Shown here: one piece after another, positions 36,878-44,879 of the stretch
Layout: every line of letters begins with the position of its first letter
How positions within the stretch are numbered: position 1 is the stretch's first letter
Source: CAJXSD01 sp964633145
GTDB lineage: Bacteria > Pseudomonadota > Alphaproteobacteria > Rhodobacterales > Rhodobacteraceae
Length of the DNA: 64,000 nt
Direction: 5' to 3'
NCBI GenBank assembly: GCA_964633145.1
Contig: CAZWFE010000004.1
Span: 26,331 to 90,330 of the forward strand
Notes under the pieces: generated by a model
The model's input: only the letters and a program-made list of their open reading frames with translations
Databases searched by the model: none
What the model was told of the DNA's origin: nothing
Made by a program: the position numbers and the translations under genes

Positions 36878-38545
36878 ATGACCGCTGATCGACTAATTTA
36901 TTTGCCCCTGGGTGGTGCCGGTGAAATTGGGATGAATGCCTATGTTTACGGCTATGGACCTGCAGGCAAGGAACGTCTGATCGTGGTTGATTTAGGCGTC
37001 ACATTTCCAGACATGGACACCACGCCTGGTGTTGATCTGATCCTGCCCGATATTTCATGGCTAAAAGAACGCCGCAATCAGATTGAGGCGATATTCATCA
37101 CCCACGCACACGAAGACCACATTGGTGCCATTGGCCATCTATGGGGCGAACTTGGTGCGCCGATTTATGGACGTGCTTTCACAGCGCATTTGGGGCGCCA
37201 CAAACTTGCGGACGCTGGGCATTCGGAACAAGCCTTTAAAACTGTATCAGCATGGCCTGCTGTGACGAAAGCGGGGCCATTTTCCGTTGGTTTCTTGCCA
37301 ATGTCGCATTCCATTCCCGAAAGCAGCGCATTGGTGATCGATACCCCCAAAGGGCGGTTGATACACACAGGCGATTTCAAACTTGATCCGTCGCCGATTG
37401 TTGGCGAACCCTTTGATCCTGATCTGTGGGCTTCGGTTGCGCAGGGCGGCGTGAAAGCCTTGATTTGTGACAGCACGAATATCTTTACCCCGCATGCGGG
37501 ACGTTCGGAATCTGTTTTGGGGCCTGACATCGAAGCGTTGGTTGCCAGCGCGCCTGCGATGGTCGTGGCAACGACATTTGCATCAAACGTCGCACGCGTC
37601 AAAACACTGGCGGATGCCGGTGCGCGGGCAGGGCGGTCAATCTGTTTGATGGGTCGCGCAATGCGCCGCATGATTGAGGCATCGATCGCAACGGGTGTTT
37701 TATCTGATTTCCCAAATGTTGTCAGTCCCGAAGATGCGGTCAATATTCCGCGCGAAAACCTGATGCTGTTGGTGACAGGCAGCCAAGGCGAACGCCGCGC
37801 TGCAACCGCGCAGTTGGCAAATGGTAAATTCATGGGCATGACGTTGAAAGAAAACGATTTGTTTCTGTTTTCGTCAAAAACGATCCCGGGCAATGAACGT
37901 GGTGTTATCCGCATCATGAACCAGCTGTCTGAAAAAGGCGTCGATATTGTTGATGACAGCAATGGCCGTTATCACGTATCGGGCCATGCAAACCGTCCGG
38001 ATTTGCAACAAATGCATGCTTTGGTCAAACCAGATTTGATTATCCCGATGCATGGGGAACATCGCCATTTGCGTGAACATGCCAAACTGGCGAACGAAGC
38101 AGGCATTCCATCCGTTGTCTGCGTCAACGGAATGATGATTGAAATTTTAGATGGCGGTACCAAGGTCGCCGAATATGTCGATACTGGGCGCCGTTATCTG
38201 GACGGATCCACGCAATATGGCGCGTTCGATGGGATTGTTCGCGATCGTATTCGTATGGCATTAAATGGGCATGTGACAGTTTCGATCATTTTGGACGAAG
38301 ATGATGAACTGTTGGGTGAACCGTGGTGTGATACGATGGGATTGCCGGAAACAGGGCGGTCCAACGCATCGCTGGTTGACGCATTAGAAGAAGACCTGAG
38401 CCAGGCAATCGGGCGCGCAGGGTCTGCCACGATTACAGATGATGACAAGTTGGAAGACCGCTTGAAGCGCCAGACGCGTCAAACCTGTCAGACAGAAATC
38501 GGGAAAAAACCAGAAGTTACCGTCATTATCAGCCGCTTGATGTAA
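36878..38545 (+). CDS. rnj: Ribonuclease J
   Basis: 555 residues, metallo-beta-lactamase plus beta-CASP RNase. Zn-binding motif FITHAHEDHIGAIGHLW, later MSHSIPES, HTGDFKLDP and the beta-CASP GSQGERRAATAQL segment; IPMHGEHRHLREH lies toward the C-terminal domain. It processes rRNA and degrades mRNA in the 5'-3' direction. In Rhodobacterales it commonly follows nuoN-birA-coaX, as here with a 3-base gap. The end converges on marR with 12 bases between. Confidence 0.95.
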   Translation: MTADRLIYLPLGGAGEIGMNAYVYGYGPAGKERLIVVDLGVTFPDMDTTPGVDLILPDISWLKERRNQIEAIFITHAHEDHIGAIGHLWGELGAPIYGRAFTAHLGRHKLADAGHSEQAFKTVSAWPAVTKAGPFSVGFLPMSHSIPESSALVIDTPKGRLIHTGDFKLDPSPIVGEPFDPDLWASVAQGGVKALICDSTNIFTPHAGRSESVLGPDIEALVASAPAMVVATTFASNVARVKTLADAGARAGRSICLMGRAMRRMIEASIATGVLSDFPNVVSPEDAVNIPRENLMLLVTGSQGERRAATAQLANGKFMGMTLKENDLFLFSSKTIPGNERGVIRIMNQLSEKGVDIVDDSNGRYHVSGHANRPDLQQMHALVKPDLIIPMHGEHRHLREHAKLANEAGIPSVVCVNGMMIEILDGGTKVAEYVDTGRRYLDGSTQYGAFDGIVRDRIRMALNGHVTVSIILDEDDELLGEPWCDTMGLPETGRSNASLVDALEEDLSQAIGRAGSATITDDDKLEDRLKRQTRQTCQTEIGKKPEVTVIISRLM

Positions 38546-38557
38546 GGCATCAATCGG

Positions 38558-39019
38558 CTAGACGCGGTTTGTTTCCAAAAACATTCTAAATGCAGTTAGG
38601 TCATGGGCAAAGTTGTTTAGCCGGCTTTCGTCCCAGTCCTGAAAACATGTCAACACATCGGGCATTAATTCGGCCTGTAGGCGACCGATGAAACCGGCCC
38701 CCTGTGGTGTTATAAAAACGCGCTTTGAACGCTTATCAGCCTCAACGCCTTGAATTTGAACATAGCTCACAGCTGTGAATTTTTTGACAGTTTTCGTGAC
38801 AGCAGGTTGCAAAACCTCGACAGCGTCTGCAATTTGACTGATTGATGCTCCTTTGGGGCCGCATGATAGAATATGGTTCAAAATGACATATTGTGGATAG
38901 GTTACATCATGTCCACGCAGCAATTGGGCCAGTCTATTATTGTAAATTTGGGTCATTAGACCCAATTCCGCAGCCAGCTTTAGCGCCGTATCCATCTGTA
39001 ACTTGGCAGTATTTTGCAT
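38558..39019 (-). CDS. MarR-family transcriptional regulator
   Basis: 153 residues, winged helix in the middle (YPQYVILNHILSCGPKGASISQIADAVEVLQPAVTKTVKKFTAVSYVQIQ, then DKRSKRVFITPQGAGF as the wing), flanked by dimerisation helices. Represses or activates in response to a small ligand, cytoplasmic dimer. AAAGGA lies 9 bases before the ATG. A nested set of TTTGCA/TGCAAA half-sites sits right at and upstream of its start codon, strongly suggesting autoregulation. Its ligand and other targets are not evident. Confidence 0.9.
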   Translation of the reverse strand: MQNTAKLQMDTALKLAAELGLMTQIYNNRLAQLLRGHDVTYPQYVILNHILSCGPKGASISQIADAVEVLQPAVTKTVKKFTAVSYVQIQGVEADKRSKRVFITPQGAGFIGRLQAELMPDVLTCFQDWDESRLNNFAHDLTAFRMFLETNRV

Positions 39020-39065
39020 AAACCATTATCCTTTGCACCTGTCATGGTGCAAAGTTATGCAAAAT
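39011..39065 (-). promoter_or_regulatory. Nested palindromic operator over the marR start
   Basis: Two perfect inverted repeats are nested: outer arms ATTTTGCATAA (39011-39021) and TTATGCAAAAT (39055-39065), inner arms CTTTGCACC (39031-39039) and GGTGCAAAG (39046-39054). All four arms share the half-site TTTGCA or its complement. The left outer arm contains the marR start codon and the ribosome site lies between outer and inner arms. Two MarR dimers could bind and block both transcription and translation. A terminator role after the RNA helicase gene is possible but no T-run follows. Confidence 0.75.
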
Positions 39066-39079
39066 CCGTGCCTTTTGTA

Positions 39080-40459
39080 TTAACCGGCGCGCCGTTCGTC
39101 GAAACTTAGTGCAATAAAGCTTGGCAGATGATCGCCCATACCCACAATTTTATTGTCACCATGATTGGGTTTTCTGTCGCGTGCCGCCGATGGATTGCGC
39201 GTACGCGCTGAACGCTCTTTGGGTTTATCCTGTGTCGCGTCTGGCTTTGGCTCGTGCTTGTGTTGTTTTTGCGTTTGCTGCTCAGGCTGCTTTTGCGGCT
39301 CTGGTTCGCTTTTGTTCGGGTTCTCGACGCGTGGGATTTCTTTGTTAATCAACGCCTCGACAGCGGCCAATGCCTTTTCGTCGCGCTTTGAACATATCAT
39401 AAATGCCTTGCCTGAACGGCCTGCACGGCCTGTGCGACCGATCCGGTGCACATAGTCCTCGGCATGGCCGGGAACGTCAAAGTTAAACACATGGCTAACC
39501 GATGGAACATCTAGCCCCCGTGCGGCCACGTCCGAAGCCACCAGAAAACGCAATTTGCCTTCTCGAAAATCATCTAGGGTTTTGGTCCGCAACGATTGAT
39601 CCAAATCGCCATGAATTGGCGCAGCTTGATAGCCGTATTTGTTCAGCGACTTTGCGCAGATGTCGACATCTGTTTTACGATTACAGAAAATGATCGCATT
39701 TGTGCAGGCATCCCCTTCCATATCGATTAAGGCACGCAGCGTTTTGCGTTTTTCGCTGGCTTCACGATCTCTTCGTGATGCTTGCAGCATGATAACGCCT
39801 TGGGCGATATTTTCTGATGCTGTGGCTTGGCGGGCCACTTCGACACGTGTTGGTGCGGATAGGAATGTATTGGTGATCCGTTCAATTTCAGGCGCCATCG
39901 TTGCCGAGAAAAACAGCGTTTGACGCGTGAACGGCGTAAGGCCAAAAATACGTTCAATATCGGGAATAAAACCCATATCCAGCATACGGTCGGCTTCGTC
40001 GACGACCATAATCTGAACGCCCGTCAACAGCAATTTGCCACGCTCAAAATGGTCTAGCAAACGTCCAGGGGTCGCGATCAATACGTCGACACCCTTGTCG
40101 ATCAGCATGTCTTGCTCTTTAAAGCTGACACCACCGATCAGCAACGCTTTGGTCAGCTTAAGATGCTTGGTGTAGGTGTCGAAATTTTCTGCGACCTGTG
40201 CGGCCAATTCGCGTGTCGGGCACAATACCAAGGACCGCGGCATCCGTGCGCGCGCACGTCCGCGCGCCAACATATGGATCATTGGCAGTGTAAAGCTGGC
40301 GGTTTTGCCGGTGCCGGTCTGTGCGATGCCCAAAACATCTTTGCCCTCAATCGCGGCAGGTATTGCACCAGCTTGGATGGGGGTAGGGGTTTCGTATCCC
40401 GCGTCTTCGATCGCTTTTAGTATTTTCGGGTTCAGATTTAGGTCTGTGAACTTTGTCAT
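39080..40459 (-). CDS. DEAD-box ATP-dependent RNA helicase (RhlE type)
   Basis: 459 residues. Helicase motifs in order: Q motif PTPIQAGAIPAAIEG, I AQTGTGKTA, Ia PTRELAAQ, Ib TPGRLLDHF, II VDEADRMLD, III FSATM, IV IIFCNRK, V VASDVAARGLDVPSV, VI HRIGRTGRAGRSG. After residue about 375 the tail is low-complexity, rich in Gln, Lys, Pro and Arg (QKQPEQQTQKQHKH and onward), typical of RhlE-like RNA-binding extensions. Such proteins remodel rRNA or the degradosome, often in the cold. An inverted repeat lies in its 5' region at 40530-40551. Confidence 0.93.
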   Translation of the reverse strand: MTKFTDLNLNPKILKAIEDAGYETPTPIQAGAIPAAIEGKDVLGIAQTGTGKTASFTLPMIHMLARGRARARMPRSLVLCPTRELAAQVAENFDTYTKHLKLTKALLIGGVSFKEQDMLIDKGVDVLIATPGRLLDHFERGKLLLTGVQIMVVDEADRMLDMGFIPDIERIFGLTPFTRQTLFFSATMAPEIERITNTFLSAPTRVEVARQATASENIAQGVIMLQASRRDREASEKRKTLRALIDMEGDACTNAIIFCNRKTDVDICAKSLNKYGYQAAPIHGDLDQSLRTKTLDDFREGKLRFLVASDVAARGLDVPSVSHVFNFDVPGHAEDYVHRIGRTGRAGRSGKAFMICSKRDEKALAAVEALINKEIPRVENPNKSEPEPQKQPEQQTQKQHKHEPKPDATQDKPKERSARTRNPSAARDRKPNHGDNKIVGMGDHLPSFIALSFDERRAG

Positions 40460-40529
40460 TTTTATCCGTTACAACCGGACTGGTGACGCCCGAGAATTAC
40501 CTATGGTCAGGCCATGCCTGTTGTGTGGT

Positions 40530-40551
40530 GTGCATATAGAAAAATATGCAC
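40530..40551 (-). promoter_or_regulatory. Inverted repeat upstream of the RNA helicase gene
   Basis: GTGCATAT (40530-40537) and ATATGCAC (40544-40551) are perfect arms around AGAAAA, about 70 bp upstream of the helicase ATG. It could be an operator or a hairpin in the 5' leader. The 153-bp gap between prfC and the helicase gene holds this and the hairpin near prfC, and no gene. Confidence 0.45.
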
Positions 40552-40582
40552 GAGGTCAACCAATGCCTTATGTACGTCTGGC

Positions 40583-40608
40583 TCTGCGCCTTTGGGTGGT
40601 GGCGCAGA
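40583..40608 (-). terminator. Hairpin directly after prfC
   Basis: TCTGCGCC (40583-40590) and GGCGCAGA (40601-40608) form a perfect 8-bp GC-rich stem with a 10-base loop, 4 bases after the prfC stop on the minus strand. No T-tract follows in that direction, so termination may be incomplete. Confidence 0.4.
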
Positions 40609-40612
40609 CGGC

Positions 40613-42217
40613 TTAGACCATCATTTCTTTGGTCGCTGACAGCGTAATATCAGAATAGTCCCGTTCGACACGATCGATATCCCACTGCAAACGTGTCAGG
40701 AAAACCATGTCACCGTCATTGTCGGTTGCGATATGTTGTTTGTTCGCGGCCGCGAATTTTTCACAGGCCACTTTGTCGCCGTTGATCCACCGTGCAGATG
40801 TAAATTGCGATGGTTCAAATCGGACGGGCAGGCCATATTCCAGTTCAATTCGGCTGGCTAACACTTCAAATTGCAACGCACCGACAACGCCAACGATAAA
40901 GCCCGATCCAAAGGTGGGTTTGAACACCTTAGCGGCACCTTCTTCGGCGAACTGCATCAACGCCTTTTCCAAGTGCTTTGCTTTCATCGGGTCGCCCGCA
41001 CGACAGGTTTGCAACAATTCCGGCGCAAAGGACGGGATACCGGTTGCACGCAGCGCTTCGCCTTCGGTCAGGGTGTCGCCAATGCGCAACTGACCATGGT
41101 TTGGAATGCCGATGATGTCGCCGGCCCAGGCCTCTTCGGCCAATTCCCGATCCGAGGCTAGGAACAGAACCGGATTTGAAATCGCCATTGGTTTTTTCGA
41201 CCGAACATGGGTCAATTTCATTCCGCGTTTGAAATGCCCTGATGCCAATCGGACAAAGGCCACGCGGTCACGGTGTTTTGGATCCATGTTTGCCTGCACT
41301 TTGAACACAAAGCCCGTGACTTTGGTTTCGTCAGGACTGATCTGGCGCGGGGTGGCAGATTGGGGCTGTGGAACTGGGCCATAGGTGCCAATGCCATGCA
41401 TCAATTCTTTGACGCCAAAGGAATTGATGGCAGAGCCGAACCAAATGGGTGTCATATGCCCCTCAAGAACCGATTGCGGGTCTAGTGTTGGCAGCAATTC
41501 GCGGGCCATTTCAATTTCTTCTTGCAGTTTTTCCAGCAAATGTGGTGGAACATGTTCGGCAAGTTTCGGGTCGTCCAACCCATTGATTTCGATGCTATCA
41601 GCGACGCGATTGCGGTCTGCGCGGTCTACCAATTCCAACCGATCGCGCAGCATATCATAACACCCAATAAAATCGGCGCCAACGCCAATTGGCCAGCTGG
41701 CGGGTGTGACATCAATCGCTAGGTTTTCTTGGATTTCATCGATAATTTCGAATGTATCACGGCTTTCGCGGTCCATTTTGTTACAAAATGTCAAAATGGG
41801 CAGGTCGCGCAGGCGGCACACTTCGAACAGTTTGCGTGTCTGGCTTTCGACACCTTTGGCGCCATCAATGACCATCACGGCGGCATCCACAGCGGTCAGG
41901 GTGCGGTATGTGTCTTCGGAAAAATCACTGTGACCGGGGGTGTCGACCAGATTGAACCGATAATCCAGAAAATCAAATGACATGGCGGATGCACTGACGG
42001 AAATGCCGCGGTCTTTTTCCATCTGCATAAAATCGGACCGTGTGCGCCGCGCTTCGCCTTTGGCGCGGACTTGGCCTGCCATTTGGATGGCCCCGCCGAA
42101 CAACAGAAATTTTTCGGTCAGGGTGGTTTTTCCGGCGTCAGGATGCGAAATAATCGCAAATGTGCGGCGACGCGCGATTTCTGCGGGCAATTCGGGATGA
42201 TTTGATGTCTGTGTCAT
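40613..42217 (-). CDS. prfC: Peptide chain release factor 3
   Basis: 534 residues from ATG 42217, chosen because it gives the normal RF3 N terminus (short, then IARRRTFAIISHPDAGKTTLTEKFLLFGG); an upstream ATG at 42253 would add 12 residues. GTPase motifs: G1 SHPDAGKTT, G3 DTPGHSDF, G4 FCNKMDRE. Followed by domain II and the C-terminal domain III. RF3 recycles RF1 and RF2 after termination. Standard length of about 530. Confidence 0.97.
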   Translation of the reverse strand: MTQTSNHPELPAEIARRRTFAIISHPDAGKTTLTEKFLLFGGAIQMAGQVRAKGEARRTRSDFMQMEKDRGISVSASAMSFDFLDYRFNLVDTPGHSDFSEDTYRTLTAVDAAVMVIDGAKGVESQTRKLFEVCRLRDLPILTFCNKMDRESRDTFEIIDEIQENLAIDVTPASWPIGVGADFIGCYDMLRDRLELVDRADRNRVADSIEINGLDDPKLAEHVPPHLLEKLQEEIEMARELLPTLDPQSVLEGHMTPIWFGSAINSFGVKELMHGIGTYGPVPQPQSATPRQISPDETKVTGFVFKVQANMDPKHRDRVAFVRLASGHFKRGMKLTHVRSKKPMAISNPVLFLASDRELAEEAWAGDIIGIPNHGQLRIGDTLTEGEALRATGIPSFAPELLQTCRAGDPMKAKHLEKALMQFAEEGAAKVFKPTFGSGFIVGVVGALQFEVLASRIELEYGLPVRFEPSQFTSARWINGDKVACEKFAAANKQHIATDNDGDMVFLTRLQWDIDRVERDYSDITLSATKEMMV

Positions 42218-42353
42218 GGGCGTTGCTATATCCAATGCAATATGGCTTGGCAATCACAGAAAATCTGGTTTCGCGATCTCAAATGTGCGCACAGTCGTGG
42301 TGTTTTCTGATCGGTTATTTGCCTTGAAATCGTAAATTTAAAAACTTTGGTTT

Positions 42354-42367
42354 TGAAACTGGTTTCA
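42354..42367. promoter_or_regulatory. Palindrome in the prfC / SDR divergent region
   Basis: TGAAAC (42354-42359) and GTTTCA (42362-42367) with 2 bases between form a perfect 14-bp dyad of the kind bound by TetR-like regulators. It lies about midway in a 357-bp gap that has no convincing gene. A further TGAAAC occurs around 42427. Confidence 0.35.
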
Positions 42368-42497
42368 GTCGGTATAGATACATTTTCATGCTTTGGTCTA
42401 AGGCAACGTTTCGCCCACATTCGCATTTGAAACCGTATTGGCGCTGTTGTCCATGACCTGTATAAAGATTTGCATGTGAAAAATGTCCCGTATCATA

Positions 42498-42530
42498 TTG
42501 GTGTATATCAATTTATTGCGGGCATATAAT
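42498..42530 (+). promoter_or_regulatory. Possible promoter of the SDR gene
   Basis: A perfect -10 hexamer TATAAT (42525-42530) lies 45 bases before the SDR ATG. The -35 is poor: TGTATA at 42502 with 17-bp spacing, or TTGGTG at 42498 with 21. GAAAAGGG gives the ribosome site just before 42575. Confidence 0.35.
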
Positions 42531-42574
42531 CACCGGCTAAGCAAGAACCGGCAAAGTGAGAAAAGGGAAACATC

Positions 42575-43354
42575 ATGGATCTAGGCATTAAAGGCAAACG
42601 TGGGTTGGTCTGCGCATCATCACAAGGTTTGGGCAAAGGGTGTGCGATTGCACTGGCCGAAGCGGGGGTCGATTTGGTCCTGAATGGTCGTCGCGCAGAC
42701 ATTTTGGAACAAACGGCGGATGAAATTCGATCAAAGTATCAGGTATCTGTCACTGCGGTTGCCGCAGATATCACAACACCTGACGGACGCGATGCTGTAT
42801 TAGAGGCGGCGGGGCAAATTGATATTTTGGTCACCAACGCTGGCGGCCCACCCCCCGGTGTCTGGAGCGATTGGGACCGCGAAGATTTTATCAAAGCGCT
42901 AGACGCGAATATGCTAACGCCGATTGATCTGATGAAACGCTGTCTGCCAGGTATGATTGATCGCAGTTGGGGGCGTGTCGTCAATATTACATCGGGTTCG
43001 GTCAAGGCACCCATCGCGCAATTGGGGTTGTCAAATTCGGCGCGCGCAGGTCTGACAGGCTATGTAGCCGGGACCGCACGCCAAGTGGCCCCGCATGGCG
43101 TGGTGATCAATAACCTGTTGCCCGGGATCCACGATACAAACCGTGCCTTGTCACTGGATACAGGGGTTGCCCAAGCCCAAGATATTTCAATCGAACAGGC
43201 CAAAGAAAACCGCTGCGCCACAATCCCCGTGCGTCGGTACGGTACCATCCAAGAATTTGGATCAACTTGTGCGTTTATGTGTTCGCAACACGCGGGATTT
43301 ATGATTGGGCAAAACGTATTGCTGGATGGCGGCGCGATGAACAGCACCCTTTGA
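42575..43354 (+). CDS. SDR-family protein with atypical active site
   Basis: 259 residues with a Rossmann fold; cofactor region CASSQGLGKGCAIALAEAG and VTNAGG. The usual YxxxK active site is replaced: the equivalent stretch reads LGLSNSARAGLTGY, so the Tyr position holds Ser and the Lys holds Arg. SDR proteins with this pattern form a known 3-oxoacyl-ACP reductase-like subgroup whose chemistry is not established. The gene is a single transcription unit between a possible promoter and a strong terminator. Confidence 0.85.
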   Translation: MDLGIKGKRGLVCASSQGLGKGCAIALAEAGVDLVLNGRRADILEQTADEIRSKYQVSVTAVAADITTPDGRDAVLEAAGQIDILVTNAGGPPPGVWSDWDREDFIKALDANMLTPIDLMKRCLPGMIDRSWGRVVNITSGSVKAPIAQLGLSNSARAGLTGYVAGTARQVAPHGVVINNLLPGIHDTNRALSLDTGVAQAQDISIEQAKENRCATIPVRRYGTIQEFGSTCAFMCSQHAGFMIGQNVLLDGGAMNSTL

Positions 43355-43377
43355 TTGCAATCCTATCACCATTTCGT

Positions 43378-43412
43378 CATAGCGCCATTTCATAGTGGCG
43401 CTATGCGTTTTT
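43378..43412 (+). terminator. Rho-independent terminator after the SDR gene
   Basis: CATAGCGCCA (43378-43387) and TGGCGCTATG (43396-43405) form a perfect 10-bp stem with an 8-base loop, followed after two bases by TTTTT (43408-43412). It lies 23 bases after the SDR stop. This is the clearest intrinsic terminator in the window. Confidence 0.88.
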
Positions 43413-43451
43413 GCGGGTTAGCGATTACATAAATTACGAAGGGACTAAGCA

Positions 43452-44837
43452 ATGATTGCAATCTATGTTTTATTGGGTACCGCTATTGCACTGGGGCTGT
43501 CTGCCTATAGCGTGCGCCAGGCGGTGACGGTTGATGGGTTTTTTGCGGGCCGTGACGGGCAAGGGCATGCGCCAGACCTGTGGACGCTAATCCTTAGCCA
43601 AGTGACAACATGGATTTTTGCACGGTCCTTACTGAATTCCGCGATTTTGGGTTATTATTATGGCATCGCAGGAACGCTTGCCTATGCGGCCTATTATTTG
43701 TCATTTTTAACGGGTGGGTTTTTCGTGGGCCGTTTGCGACGCGATGGGTATCATTCGGTCCAAGATTGGTTAAACACCCGCTTTGGCGCGGTTGGAACCC
43801 ATGGGTATAATGCGGTGGTCGCGCTGCGCCTGTTGTCCGAAGTTTTTGCCAATCTGTTGGTGATTGGTCTGATTTTTCGGGTGGTCTTTCCTGAATTTGG
43901 GGCAGCATCAATTGTGTCGGTAATTGTGCTGTCCGTCTTTACGCTGATTTATTCCGCTTGGGGGGGATTGCGTGCATCACTACGAACCGATGTTTTGCAA
44001 ATGCTGTTGTTTTTGGGCATCTTTGGCGTGGCCTTTGTATACCTGATCCTATCACCCGATTTCAGCACTGCGGCTGTTTTAACGGCTGATGGCACCGCGG
44101 GCGGCTATAATGGCTGGATTTTGTTATTGGTGGCATTCCTGCAGGTGCCATCCTATCCGCTGCATGACCCTGTTATGATGGATCGTGGATTTTTGGCGGA
44201 TGAACGGACCACGCAGAAATCATTTTACTGGGCCTTTGTCATATCGGTTGCCTGTATCATCGGATTTGGGTTTTTCGGGATCCATGCCGCTCTGATGCAA
44301 CAAGATATTGCAAATGATTTGTTGGGTACATGGGCTGTGATGTTTCCCGCACCTATCTTTGCCGCGCTGTTGGTATCTTTGTTGGTGTCGGGCGTGTCCA
44401 CATTGGACAGTGCATTGGCATCCGCTGCACGATTGATGGTCGAAGAATGGCGCATCGCGCCCCGCAACCTGATGGGTGGGCGTTTGGTCATGGTGGTATT
44501 TTTGATCCTTGGGGCCGCGCTGACACTGTGGGGGAATGCCACGTTATTTGATGCTGTGGCCGTATCAGGCACCGCATCGATGTTTCTGACGCCACTTATT
44601 GTGGTATCTGTTTTGATGAACCGTCACGTTGCAGCATGGGCATTCATTGTATCCTTTGCTGCGGCAATTTTTGGCGGCGTGCTGTATTTTGCGCGCGCGT
44701 CGGCATGGGCCAGCGGTTTCTTGGTCGAGGGGCACAAATACGAACAACTGCTTGCGATCTGTGTGGGTGTTTTGATCTGCGGCACTGTGGCGTGTGTTTT
44801 TGGGTCATCGCGGGTTGCGTCACAGGATCGGGGCTGA
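43452..44837 (+). CDS. Sodium:solute symporter family transporter
   Basis: 461 residues with about 12-13 hydrophobic segments, SSS family. Family-like segments are AAYYLSFLTGGFFVGRLRRDGYHSVQDWLNTRFG, VFTLIYSAWGGLRASLRTDVLQM and LVSLLVSGVSTLDSALASAARLMVEEWR, the last being the Na2 site region. It would import an organic solute with sodium across the inner membrane. Substrate not identifiable; the neighbouring genes do not help. Separated from the SDR gene by a terminator, so it has its own promoter. Confidence 0.88.
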   Translation: MIAIYVLLGTAIALGLSAYSVRQAVTVDGFFAGRDGQGHAPDLWTLILSQVTTWIFARSLLNSAILGYYYGIAGTLAYAAYYLSFLTGGFFVGRLRRDGYHSVQDWLNTRFGAVGTHGYNAVVALRLLSEVFANLLVIGLIFRVVFPEFGAASIVSVIVLSVFTLIYSAWGGLRASLRTDVLQMLLFLGIFGVAFVYLILSPDFSTAAVLTADGTAGGYNGWILLLVAFLQVPSYPLHDPVMMDRGFLADERTTQKSFYWAFVISVACIIGFGFFGIHAALMQQDIANDLLGTWAVMFPAPIFAALLVSLLVSGVSTLDSALASAARLMVEEWRIAPRNLMGGRLVMVVFLILGAALTLWGNATLFDAVAVSGTASMFLTPLIVVSVLMNRHVAAWAFIVSFAAAIFGGVLYFARASAWASGFLVEGHKYEQLLAICVGVLICGTVACVFGSSRVASQDRG

Positions 44838-44879
44838 TACCAGATCTAAATAAACCTGATAACTTTTATCGGACATAAG

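Noticed and set aside
42226..42426. 66-residue minus-strand ORF upstream of prfC
   Set aside because: No ribosome site, basic random-looking composition, and it overlaps the prfC promoter region.
42532..42556. Repeated ACCGGC before the SDR gene as a hairpin
   Set aside because: The two copies are in direct orientation, so they do not form a stem.
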